51,316 nucleotides of DNA from contig CAKSCM010000013.1 of NCBI GenBank assembly GCA_934444365.1, forward strand, positions 1-51,316, in the 5' to 3' direction. Every line of letters starts with the position of its first letter. Within the stretch, counting starts at the first letter, position 1. The DNA comes from an uncultured Eubacteriales bacterium. GTDB lineage: Bacteria; Bacillota; Clostridia; Oscillospirales; Acutalibacteraceae. Shown here one piece after another: positions 15,209-23,108 of this stretch. Below the pieces are notes generated by a model, which had not been told where the DNA came from, ran no database searches, and saw only the letters and a list, made by a program, of their open reading frames with translations. A program made the translations under genes and the position numbers.

Positions 15209-16609
15209 TTATACGGGGCAAACGCCCTTTTCTTTATTTATCATCGAGCAATCGAGACCATGACGTGCGGCATCGCGCTGCTCGAAGAATTTTACGGCAA
15301 CCTGTCCGAACTGGGCATAGGATAAAACATCCTCATCACTTTCAGCCCAACCGGCAGCCTCTTTTTTAAGGGTTTCAAGCTCCGGAGCGATAAGATCGGC
15401 CGGTCTGCAATTGATCGGCTCCTCATCGCCGATGATCTTCTTTCTGAAGGCGGGATCGATCTCTATCGGAGTTTTGCCGTATTCGCCGCGAACAAGGCCT
15501 TTAAACTCCTTGGTGACCATCTTATACCGCTCGCCGGTTATGACATTGTAAACAGCCTGTGTGCCGACTATCTGGGAGGTCGGAGTTACAAGGGGAGGAT
15601 ATCCGGCATCCTCGCGAACACGCGGAACCTCAGAAAGTACCGCCTCTAAGCTCTCCTCCTTGCCGGCCTGCTTTAACTGGCTTACAAGGTTCGAGAGCAT
15701 ACCGCCAGGAACCTGATATATAAGGGTCTTGGCGTCAACACCGAGCATTTTCGGATCGAGCAGACCGTTTTTGAGGTATTTTTCCCTGAGCTCGTTAAAA
15801 TAGTGGCTTATATCGCACAAGGCCTCTAAATCAAGTCCGGTATCATACTCGGTACCCTCAAGGGCAGCTACCATCGACTCGGTAGGAGCATGAGAGGTTC
15901 CGAGCGCAAGCGGCGACAAAGCCGTATCTACAACATCGGCACCGGCCTCGATGGATTTTAAAAGCACCATAGAACCGAGTCCCGAGGTGTAGTGGGTGTG
16001 AACCTGAATCGGCACCTTAACGGACTTTTTCAAAGCCGAAACAAGCTCGCTTGCCGCCTTCGGAGTGAGCAATCCGGCCATATCCTTAACACAGATCGAA
16101 TCGGCGCCCTCATTTTCAAGTCGTTTCGCATAATCCACAAAGTAATCGGTGGTAAAAACCGGACCGGTTGTGTACGAAATGGCGGCCTGCATATGAGCAC
16201 CGTACTGCTTTGCAGCCTTTATAGCCGTTGAGAGGTTGCGGATATCGTTTAAAGCGTCGAATATTCTTATGACATCAATACCGTTATCTATCGACTTTTT
16301 TACAAAAAAATCAACGACATCATCGGCATAATGCCTGTATCCGAGCATATTCTGCCCTCTGAAAAGCATTTGCAGCTTGGTGTTTTTGCAAATGCTCTTT
16401 ATTGTGCGGAGCCTTTCCCACGGATCCTCGTTCAAAAATCTAAGACAGGCGTCAAACGTGGCACCGCCCCAGCATTCAAGCGACCAATAGCCGATTTTGT
16501 CAAGCGACTCGAGAGCCGGCAGCATCTCCTCGGTCGTCATTCTTGTAGCTATAAGAGACTGGTGAGCGTCACGCAAAACAGTCTCGGTAATACCAATTTT
16601 TTTAGACAT
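15209..16609 (-). CDS. oadA: Oxaloacetate decarboxylase alpha / pyruvate carboxylase B-type carboxyltransferase
   Basis: A 466-residue carboxyltransferase that moves CO2 between oxaloacetate or pyruvate and biotin. Motifs are LRDAHQS (Asp14), CWGGATFD (47-53), the carbamylated lysine in VKDMAG (Lys175) and metal ligands in HTHYTSG (His204, His206). Full OadA proteins carry biotin at the C-terminus. This one stops after the conserved PYC-OADA domain, and biotin is supplied by the separate BCCP encoded 23 bases upstream. It is the last gene of the carboxyltransferase-BCCP-OadA unit. Direction of reaction is not fixed by sequence. Confidence 0.92.
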   Translation of the reverse strand: MSKKIGITETVLRDAHQSLIATRMTTEEMLPALESLDKIGYWSLECWGGATFDACLRFLNEDPWERLRTIKSICKNTKLQMLFRGQNMLGYRHYADDVVDFFVKKSIDNGIDVIRIFDALNDIRNLSTAIKAAKQYGAHMQAAISYTTGPVFTTDYFVDYAKRLENEGADSICVKDMAGLLTPKAASELVSALKKSVKVPIQVHTHYTSGLGSMVLLKSIEAGADVVDTALSPLALGTSHAPTESMVAALEGTEYDTGLDLEALCDISHYFNELREKYLKNGLLDPKMLGVDAKTLIYQVPGGMLSNLVSQLKQAGKEESLEAVLSEVPRVREDAGYPPLVTPTSQIVGTQAVYNVITGERYKMVTKEFKGLVRGEYGKTPIEIDPAFRKKIIGDEEPINCRPADLIAPELETLKKEAAGWAESDEDVLSYAQFGQVAVKFFEQRDAARHGLDCSMINKEKGVCPV

Positions 16610-16632
16610 CGTACCTCTCCTCTTTTGGCAAA

Positions 16633-17094
16633 TCAGCCGAGAGTTACAAGGGGATCGCCCGCATTAACGGAGGAACCCTTAGAAGTGTGTACCGCCGCGA
16701 CGGTAGCGTCATGAAGAGCCACTATTTCGTTTTCCATCTTCATGGCCTCAAGAATCACCAGAACATCACCCTTTTTAACGGCAGATCCGGCCGACACCTT
16801 AACGTCAAGTATAGTGCCGGGCATCGGGCTTTCGATAACCTCTCCGTCACCGGATACGGGCGCGACGGCCGGAGCGCTTTTTTCTTCAGCCGCTGCCGGT
16901 GCGCTTGCTGCAGGGGCACTCGCCGGAGCGCTTGCTGCAGGGGCACTCGCCGGAGCGCTTGCCACAGCCGGAGCCGGAGCCGGGGCAGGAGCGGCACTCA
17001 CGGGAGCGGCAACCGGAGCCGAGGAAACGGCACCGGATTCCTCAATCTGTACGTCATAGGTTTTTCCGTTTACGGTTATTTTAAGATTTCTCAC
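16633..17094 (-). CDS. Biotin carboxyl carrier protein of a Na+-pumping decarboxylase
   Basis: A 153-residue carrier. A short N-terminal beta segment (MRNLKITVNGKTYDV) is followed by an Ala/Pro/Ser-rich flexible linker (about 23-80). The C-terminal biotinyl domain has EAMKMEN, with Lys119 as the biotinylation site and MPGTI before it. This layout matches the gamma/C subunits of glutaconyl-, methylmalonyl- and oxaloacetate decarboxylases rather than AccB. The linker DNA contains an exact tandem repeat. It sits between two different carboxyltransferases and could serve both. Confidence 0.93.
   Translation of the reverse strand: MRNLKITVNGKTYDVQIEESGAVSSAPVAAPVSAAPAPAPAPAVASAPASAPAASAPASAPAASAPAAAEEKSAPAVAPVSGDGEVIESPMPGTILDVKVSAGSAVKKGDVLVILEAMKMENEIVALHDATVAAVHTSKGSSVNAGDPLVTLG
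16903..16963. repeat. 27-base tandem repeat inside the BCCP linker
   Basis: Two adjacent, near-identical 27-base units beginning GCGCTTGCTGCAGGGGCACT encode nine residues each of the Ala/Pro linker. A third partial unit follows. Being in-frame, copy-number change would only lengthen or shorten the linker. Confidence 0.75.
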
Positions 17095-17178
17095 TCTAAT
17101 CTATCCTTTCTGAAACGCCAGTTAGTATATAAAAATTGTTAAAATACAATTATATATGGTTTTAATCCCCTTTAAACC

Positions 17179-18477
17179 TTAAAGCGGCATGTTGGAGTGC
17201 TTTTTATCAAGACCGGAAACGCGCTTGCCGGAAAGCATATCGAGTGCCGATATAAGCTTTCCTCTAAGCTCCGATATAGTCACAACATCGTCAATATATC
17301 CGTCGGCCGCCGCCATTTCGGGCGAGCAGTTTTCTTTTTCGTATTCCTTCGCCAGCGCTTCAAGACTTTCCCCTTTTTCGCGGCGGTCGCTCATAAGGGT
17401 TAAGGCCGCGGCCTCGGGATCAATCACCGAAATAACGGCATTATCAAGCGCTAAAACCAAATCGGCCTGTGCGCTCTTTGAGGCAACACACGCAAAAACC
17501 GCTCCGCATGCCTTACCTGTAACAACCGATATTTTAACCGTCGTCGCTTCGGCATATGCATGTGAAAGCATTGCGGCCGCCCGAAGGGCAGACACCGATT
17601 TATCGCCGAAGCGCTCGGCATCGACAAAGGTTATCACGGGCAGCGAAAAGCTGTCGCACATGCGGACAAAACGGGCAGCCTTGACACAGTCGTCGGCACC
17701 GACTACGCCATCGTCGGCGCTGATTTTAACAATGCCGCAGGTAACGCCTGATATCCTTGCAAGAACGGTTTTGACCGATTTCCCGAATTTTTTGGAAAGA
17801 GGAATTTTACTGCCGTCATCAATAACGGTGCCGACCGGGCAGCAGGCCTTACCGCTCGGCTCGGCGCTTACCGCCGACGGAACAACCGCAAGATTATTGA
17901 CGGGCAGCATATTTACAATACGGCGCGCGCACTCAATAGCCTGCTCATCGCTTTCAAACACCGCATGAGCCGTGCCGTTTTTCTCGGCAGCCTCGGCACT
18001 GTCGCCGCTTTGAGCGTTAAGACAAAGCTTTGCGTCCTTTGTCATGATCACAATATCGGCCGATATCGCCATAACAGCGCTCGTCCCGGCGCACACCCCG
18101 GCAACTACGCTTATCTGGGGAACAACGCCCGACAGATTGTTAGCCGTTTTAACAAGGGTGCCGTATGCATCGAGTGCACTGAGCCCTTCGCTTAAATATG
18201 CCCCTTCGGAATCATATATGCCGATAACGGGAAGTCCCGTTTTCTCGGCAAGCGAATATATCTTCGCAATTTTTGCAGCGTGAACCTTACCCATCGCGCC
18301 GCCGTTTACCTCGCGGTTTTGCGAAAAAGCATAAACCGGGGTACCGTCCACATAACCGTAGCCGGTAACCACCTCGGCGTCGTGCGAGCCCGAACGCACC
18401 ATGGCCCCAATTTCCTCAAAGGTACCCTCGTCGAACAGATCAAGCAACCGCTTGAAACATTTTGAATCTTTATTCAT
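17179..18477 (-). CDS. Carboxyltransferase, PccB/MmdA family
   Basis: A 432-residue protein with the two-lobed crotonase-like carboxyl-transferase fold. The N-terminal lobe has GYGYVDGTPVYAFSQNREV and GGAMG. The oxyanion region is VAGVCAGTSAV, and the C-terminal lobe carries FVDAERFG and GKACGAVFA. It is shorter than the 500-520 residues of typical PccB or MmdA, and several loops are divergent (VNGGAMG where the family has VFGGSLG). This suggests a specialised acid substrate such as methylmalonyl-CoA, glutaconyl-CoA or malonyl. It heads the unit with BCCP (84 bases on) and OadA, from the promoter at 18563-18591. Confidence 0.85.
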   Translation of the reverse strand: MNKDSKCFKRLLDLFDEGTFEEIGAMVRSGSHDAEVVTGYGYVDGTPVYAFSQNREVNGGAMGKVHAAKIAKIYSLAEKTGLPVIGIYDSEGAYLSEGLSALDAYGTLVKTANNLSGVVPQISVVAGVCAGTSAVMAISADIVIMTKDAKLCLNAQSGDSAEAAEKNGTAHAVFESDEQAIECARRIVNMLPVNNLAVVPSAVSAEPSGKACCPVGTVIDDGSKIPLSKKFGKSVKTVLARISGVTCGIVKISADDGVVGADDCVKAARFVRMCDSFSLPVITFVDAERFGDKSVSALRAAAMLSHAYAEATTVKISVVTGKACGAVFACVASKSAQADLVLALDNAVISVIDPEAAALTLMSDRREKGESLEALAKEYEKENCSPEMAAADGYIDDVVTISELRGKLISALDMLSGKRVSGLDKKHSNMPL

Positions 18478-18562
18478 ACCGTATCACCCATTTCCTTATA
18501 ATCCGCCAAAAGCTTTTTAGCTCGCTTTTAAAGCAATTTTTTCTCTTGTCGGACCATAGTTG

Positions 18563-18591
18563 ATTATATTACATACATCGCCCTTTTGCAA
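18563..18591 (-). promoter_or_regulatory. Promoter of the carboxyltransferase-BCCP-oadA unit
   Basis: TTGCAA (18586-18591) and TATAAT (18563-18568) on the minus strand, 17 bases apart, in the 167-base gap after pcrA. It lets the soluble subunits be made independently of oadG-oadB-pcrA. Confidence 0.65.
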
Positions 18592-18614
18592 GGGAGCCTT
18601 TAAAAGGTAAAATT

Positions 18615-18641
18615 CATGGCTTTAAAGATTTTTAAGCCGTG
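18615..18641. terminator. Hairpin after pcrA
   Basis: The stem CATGGCTTTAAA/TTTTAAGCCGTG lies directly after the pcrA stop. The minus-strand tail AATTTTACC is short, so it may be a weak terminator or mRNA end stabiliser. Confidence 0.45.
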
Positions 18642-18644
18642 TTT

Positions 18645-21197
18645 TTAACCTTTATTTTGTTCAACCGGCTCAAGCCGGGCATAATTTGCCATCATCCTTT
18701 TTGTACCGACGGTATCAAAGGCTATGGTCAGCATCGAATCGGATGCAACCGGAGAGACCTCAAGCACCGTACCTATGCCGAAGGTTTTATGGCTTACCCG
18801 GTCTCCCGCCCTGAATTTTGTCTTTTTGCCGGTTCCTATACCCGAAAAGGCAAAGGAGGCACCTTTAGCCGCCGGGGAGTAAGCACCTGCACCCCGTGAA
18901 TGTGCGCCGCGGGACGATTCTATCGGTAACGATGTACGGCCGGCCGCCACAAAAGAGTTGCCGTCGCCGTTTTTCGCCTGATACCGGCCGAATCCGCCGC
19001 TTGTATCACGTCCGCCGTAATATCCGGAATTATTGCCGCCGGCGTAATTCCCGGAAAAGGATGACGACACCGACGGGGCAATTGATGAAAGAGCTCCGTT
19101 TTGCTCGGTATATTCCTCCGGTATCTCAAGCAAAAACCTTGAGGGACGGTTGCGCATGGTCGAGCCGAAGATCATCCTCGTGGCGGCGTTTGTAAGATAC
19201 AAATGACGTTTTGCCCTTGTAATTCCAACATAGGCGAGCCGCCGTTCTTCTTCGATCTCGGCCTCTCCTCCGAAGATCGACTGGTTACCGGGGAAAATCC
19301 CCTCCTCCATACCTACTATAAAGACATTTTTGAATTCAAGTCCCTTGGCCGAATGAAGGGTCATCAATGTTACCGAGTCGTTATTCTCGTTATATTCGTC
19401 AATATCGGTTATAAGGGATATGCTCTCGAGAAATCCGGCAAGAGTCGGCATTTCTTCCTCGCACTCCTGCTCGTATCTTATAACCGACGACACAAGCTCC
19501 TTAACGTTTTCGAGACGTTCTTCGCCCTCCTCGCCGAGCGAGACAAGATAGGCCGAATATCCGGTCTTTTCGAGCACTTCGCTGACAAGATCTCCGAGAC
19601 TCATTTCGTCCGCCTTATCAATAAGCCCCTTCATCATTCTGCCGAAAAGCGAAAGCTTAGCGGCGCTTCTTGCAAGCGGCTCGTATTCCCCGGCGCTCAG
19701 TATAACCTCCATAACCGGTATCCCGAGCCCCTCGGAAATCTCCACCGTTTTATCTACCGTCGCCGCACCGATTCCACGCTTCGGCTCGTTTATAATCCGT
19801 CTTAAATGAAGCAGATCGGACGGATTGCTTATAACCTGCAAATAGGCCAGAATATCCTTTACTTCCTTACGGGAGTAGAACTTTGTTCCTCCTATTACCC
19901 TGTACGGAATGGCCGAACGGGCAAAAACCGTTTCAAGACTTCCCGACTGGGCATTCATCCTATAAAGCACGGCACAGTCCGAAAAGCTGTCGCCATCGTG
20001 AACGGCGTCAAGAATTTTTTCGGCGGCGTATTTGGCTTCGCCGTATTCGTCAGCCGCCGTAAAAACCGTTATCGGATCGCCGTCGCCGACATCGGTCCAC
20101 AAATTCTTTTCCTTGCGGTTTTTGTTATTCTTTATTACGTCGTTTGCCGCATTAAGAATATTTCCGGTGGAGCGGTAATTTTGTTCAAGCCGGACAACGG
20201 ACGCATCGGGATACTGCTTTTCAAAGCTCAGTATATTCTCTATTGTTGCCCCGCGAAAGCGATAAATACTTTGGTTATCGTCACCCACAACGCATATGTT
20301 GCGGAATCTTCCGCTTAACAGCTTTACAAACATATACTGAGCATGGTTTGTATCCTGATATTCGTCTACCATTATGTAGCGGTAACGTCTCTGACAAAAA
20401 TCGAGGGCATCGCGATCATCGCGAAGCAGATAAACCGTGTTGCATATAATGTCGTCAAAGTCCATGGCGTCGGCCTGCTTTATCCGCTTTTCGTAAAGCG
20501 AGTAGGCCTGAGCTATTTTTTTAAGCCTGAAATCTTCTCCTGCCTGACGAGCAAACTCATCGGCATCAATAAGCGAATCCTTAGCCCTGCTTATGTGCGA
20601 CAAAATAGTTTTATGAGAGAGTATTTTGTCATCTATTCCGAGCGACTTCTGACATTCCTTCATAAGCCGCCTCGAATCGTCGGTATCGTATATTGTAAAA
20701 TGCGAGGTATAACCTATCCTGCCGGCAAAACGCCTGAGAATTCTTACGCATACCGAATGGAAGGTGGCCGCCGTAACGCCGCTGTTTTCAGAGCCGAGCA
20801 TTTTCTCAAGCCTTGATTTCAGCTCATCTGCCGCCTTGTTTGTAAAGGTAATGGCCATTATGCTCCAGGGATCGACCGGATCAAGAGACAAAAGGGAATT
20901 AGCCCTTGCCCTGTTTTTTACTTCTTCGCCCTTTAATACGTCCTTTAACAGCGAAAGATCGTCCTCATTCGGCTCAATTGCAAAATCATCGGACAAATAC
21001 GCGTTACCGTATTTTATCATGTATGCTATTCTGTTTATAAGCACCGTGGTTTTTCCCGAACCGGCACCGGCTAAAATAAGCAGCGGACCGCTTACGCTGA
21101 ACACAGCCTGTCGCTGCATATCGTTCATACGGGAAAAATCTTTTGCTATAATCTCACGCCTTATATCAGCAAGATTTTTTCTAAGAGAATCTTCCAT
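18645..21197 (-). CDS. pcrA: ATP-dependent DNA helicase PcrA/UvrD
   Basis: An 850-residue superfamily-1 3'-5' helicase acting in repair, replication restart and removal of RecA. Walker A AGAGSGKT is at 43-50. Also visible are ITFTNKAADEL, the DEAD-like VDEYQDTN, QNYRSTGNIL, and TLHSAKGLEF. The C-terminus has a Gly/Ser/Tyr-rich linker, then the PcrA-specific small domain FRAGDRVSHKTFGIGTV, which in PcrA contacts RNA polymerase. The start follows oadB by 49 bases with no clear promoter, so it may be co-transcribed with oadGB, an unusual neighbour. Confidence 0.97.
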   Translation of the reverse strand: MEDSLRKNLADIRREIIAKDFSRMNDMQRQAVFSVSGPLLILAGAGSGKTTVLINRIAYMIKYGNAYLSDDFAIEPNEDDLSLLKDVLKGEEVKNRARANSLLSLDPVDPWSIMAITFTNKAADELKSRLEKMLGSENSGVTAATFHSVCVRILRRFAGRIGYTSHFTIYDTDDSRRLMKECQKSLGIDDKILSHKTILSHISRAKDSLIDADEFARQAGEDFRLKKIAQAYSLYEKRIKQADAMDFDDIICNTVYLLRDDRDALDFCQRRYRYIMVDEYQDTNHAQYMFVKLLSGRFRNICVVGDDNQSIYRFRGATIENILSFEKQYPDASVVRLEQNYRSTGNILNAANDVIKNNKNRKEKNLWTDVGDGDPITVFTAADEYGEAKYAAEKILDAVHDGDSFSDCAVLYRMNAQSGSLETVFARSAIPYRVIGGTKFYSRKEVKDILAYLQVISNPSDLLHLRRIINEPKRGIGAATVDKTVEISEGLGIPVMEVILSAGEYEPLARSAAKLSLFGRMMKGLIDKADEMSLGDLVSEVLEKTGYSAYLVSLGEEGEERLENVKELVSSVIRYEQECEEEMPTLAGFLESISLITDIDEYNENNDSVTLMTLHSAKGLEFKNVFIVGMEEGIFPGNQSIFGGEAEIEEERRLAYVGITRAKRHLYLTNAATRMIFGSTMRNRPSRFLLEIPEEYTEQNGALSSIAPSVSSSFSGNYAGGNNSGYYGGRDTSGGFGRYQAKNGDGNSFVAAGRTSLPIESSRGAHSRGAGAYSPAAKGASFAFSGIGTGKKTKFRAGDRVSHKTFGIGTVLEVSPVASDSMLTIAFDTVGTKRMMANYARLEPVEQNKG

Positions 21198-21246
21198 TTA
21201 TACCTACCGATCGTACAACTGAATATAAAAACCGAATTCCAAGAAA

Positions 21247-22479
21247 TTACATTGTGGGGCACATGCTCATAAGCACGCCGGCCGCAACCGCCGAGCCTAT
21301 AACGCCGGCAACGTTCGGTCCCATAGCATGCATAAGAAGGAAGTTTCCGGGGTTTTCCTCCTGGCCGACCTTCTGAGAAACACGCGCAGCCATCGGCACC
21401 GCCGAAACACCGGCCGAGCCGATAAGGGGATTGACCTTACCCTTTGTAAGCAGGCACATGAGCTTTCCGAAAAGCACACCGCCAGCCGTTCCCATTGAAA
21501 AGGCGAAAAGTCCGAGAAGTACGACTTTAATTGTGCCGAACTGTAAAAATGTCTTGCCGTTGGTGGTGGCTCCGACCGAAAGCCCGAGCATTATTACAAC
21601 GATATTCATAAGCTCATTCTGAGCGGTCTTTGAAAGACGGTCAACCACGCCGCACTCACGCATCAAATTGCCGAGCATAAGCATACCTACAAGCACCGCC
21701 GCACTCGGGAGAATAAGGGCGACAACAATGGTCACAAGTATCGGGAAAATTATTTTTTCCTTTTTAGAGACCGGACGGAGCTGCTTCATAACTATCGAGC
21801 GCTCCTTTTTGGTGGTAAGCAGGCGCATAATCGGAGGCTGAATAAGGGGAACGAGGGCCATATACGAATAAGCCGCGACGGCTATTGTACCAACCGTAAT
21901 TGAGGAAGAACCATCGGTCGGCAAGAGCTTTGAAGCGACGTAAATGGCGGTAGGTCCGTCGGCTCCGCCTATAATTCCTATCGAGCCGGCCTCGGCGGCG
22001 TTAAACCCGAGCATAGCGGCACCGATAAAGGTTATGAATATACCGAGCTGTGCAGCTGCGCCGAGCAAAAAGCTCTTCGGATTGGCAATAAGGGGACCGA
22101 AATCGGTCATAGCGCCGACGCCAAGGAAAATAAGCGGCGGATATATTCCGGCCTTAACGCCGAGGTACATTATATCAATAAGGGTAGCTTCCCCTCTCTT
22201 GAAAATCTCGACAAAGCCTTCTATGGAACTGTAATGAACACTCAGCGTATCGCTCGCATTCGGAAAAGGAAGATTCGCAAGCAGCATGCCGAACGCTATC
22301 GGCAAAAGCAAAAGCGGCTCAAAGCCCTTGACAATTGCAAGGTAAATGAGCACACACGAAACAGCGATCATGACAAGATTCTGCCAGCCGTAACCGGCAA
22401 AATTCGCAATAAGCACGCCTAAGCCCGAATCGTTCGCAAGGGAGCTCAGGGCATCCCATATCTGAGTTAAAAATGACAT
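21247..22479 (-). CDS. oadB: Na+-translocating decarboxylase beta subunit
   Basis: A 410-residue polytopic membrane protein with about ten hydrophobic segments. It decarboxylates carboxybiotin and exports Na+. Family motifs are KGFEPLLLLPIAFG, GVGAMTDFGPL and the essential acidic segment IGGADGPTAIY (Asp174). The C-terminal VGQEENPGNFLLMHAMGPNV is also typical. The length agrees with OadB, MmdB and GcdB (about 375-430). It lies 70 bases after oadG in the same direction; the biotin carrier and carboxyltransferases are beyond pcrA. Confidence 0.96.
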   Translation of the reverse strand: MSFLTQIWDALSSLANDSGLGVLIANFAGYGWQNLVMIAVSCVLIYLAIVKGFEPLLLLPIAFGMLLANLPFPNASDTLSVHYSSIEGFVEIFKRGEATLIDIMYLGVKAGIYPPLIFLGVGAMTDFGPLIANPKSFLLGAAAQLGIFITFIGAAMLGFNAAEAGSIGIIGGADGPTAIYVASKLLPTDGSSSITVGTIAVAAYSYMALVPLIQPPIMRLLTTKKERSIVMKQLRPVSKKEKIIFPILVTIVVALILPSAAVLVGMLMLGNLMRECGVVDRLSKTAQNELMNIVVIMLGLSVGATTNGKTFLQFGTIKVVLLGLFAFSMGTAGGVLFGKLMCLLTKGKVNPLIGSAGVSAVPMAARVSQKVGQEENPGNFLLMHAMGPNVAGVIGSAVAAGVLMSMCPTM

Positions 22480-22549
22480 CGGTTATCTTCTCCCACCAAA
22501 GATTTTTACGTATCTTAAAACAAAATTCTACTGCTGTTGTTATTGAAAA

Positions 22550-22966
22550 TTAAAATGCCCGCGTATTCCTAATCAATCCGGCCGTAGCCCAAATAGGACG
22601 TCCCTTTTCGTCGCGGATGCTCCTTATAACCGGTGCAGCGCCGCCCGTTTTTTCGGTATAAACCGCAACAGCGGCAGCTATGACGGCAATTATTTCATCA
22701 TCGGAAGCAGTAGTCCTCGCCATACTTATCGCCCTGTCCGTCGTATCCAATGCCGTACCGGAAGACTTTTCATCGGCCCTTACAACCATCTTCGGTGAGG
22801 TCTTATCGGGCTTTATTTTTTCATTTTTGTTTCTGCCTCCTTTACCGGAAGCAACCTTACCAAACATGCTTATTACCGCTATAAGTATAAGCAGTACAAA
22901 AAACACTATCAACATGCCGGTAACCGTTACAAGCAATGTATCACCCAGCGAAAGATTTGAAAACAT
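22550..22966 (-). CDS. oadG: OadG-family membrane-anchor subunit of the decarboxylase
   Basis: One N-terminal membrane helix (LLVTVTGMLIVFFVLLILIAVI) is followed by a charged Lys-rich linker. The C-terminal part DDEIIAVIAAAVAVY is the OadG/MmdD signature that holds the soluble and membrane subunits together. I start it at the ATG at 22966 (MFSNLSLGDT, 138 residues). That codon has GGGGGAG six bases upstream, while the upstream ATG at 23017 has no RBS and sits next to a promoter element. It is the first gene of the oadG-oadB(-pcrA) transcript. Confidence 0.88.
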   Translation of the reverse strand: MFSNLSLGDTLLVTVTGMLIVFFVLLILIAVISMFGKVASGKGGRNKNEKIKPDKTSPKMVVRADEKSSGTALDTTDRAISMARTTASDDEIIAVIAAAVAVYTEKTGGAAPVIRSIRDEKGRPIWATAGLIRNTRAF

Positions 22967-23046
22967 AACCGTCTCCCCCGTTTTTATCCGTAAAGAATTT
23001 GGATTTTTATAAATCATTTAACATTATAATAATACCTTTAAGAGAT

Positions 23047-23075
23047 ATTATACAACATACGATCTCATAAAACAA
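23047..23075 (-). promoter_or_regulatory. oadG-oadB promoter
   Basis: TTGTTT (23070-23075) and TATAAT (23047-23052) on the minus strand, 17 bases apart. A second TATAAT-like element (about 23022-23030) lies closer to the gene, so the exact start is uncertain. Confidence 0.5.
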
Positions 23076-23108
23076 GTTGCAAAAACAACTCATTTCGGTC
23101 TGTAAATA

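Noticed and set aside
16742..17059. Ala/Gly/Thr-rich frame on the plus strand opposite the BCCP
   Set aside because: It is a shadow of the Ala/Pro linker repeat of the BCCP gene.
18896..20816. Several rightward frames within pcrA
   Set aside because: They lie antisense to a fully conserved helicase and show no family motif or RBS.
22967..23017. Upstream start of OadG at 23017
   Set aside because: No RBS is present and a -10-like element lies right next to it, whereas the ATG at 22966 has GGGGGAG.
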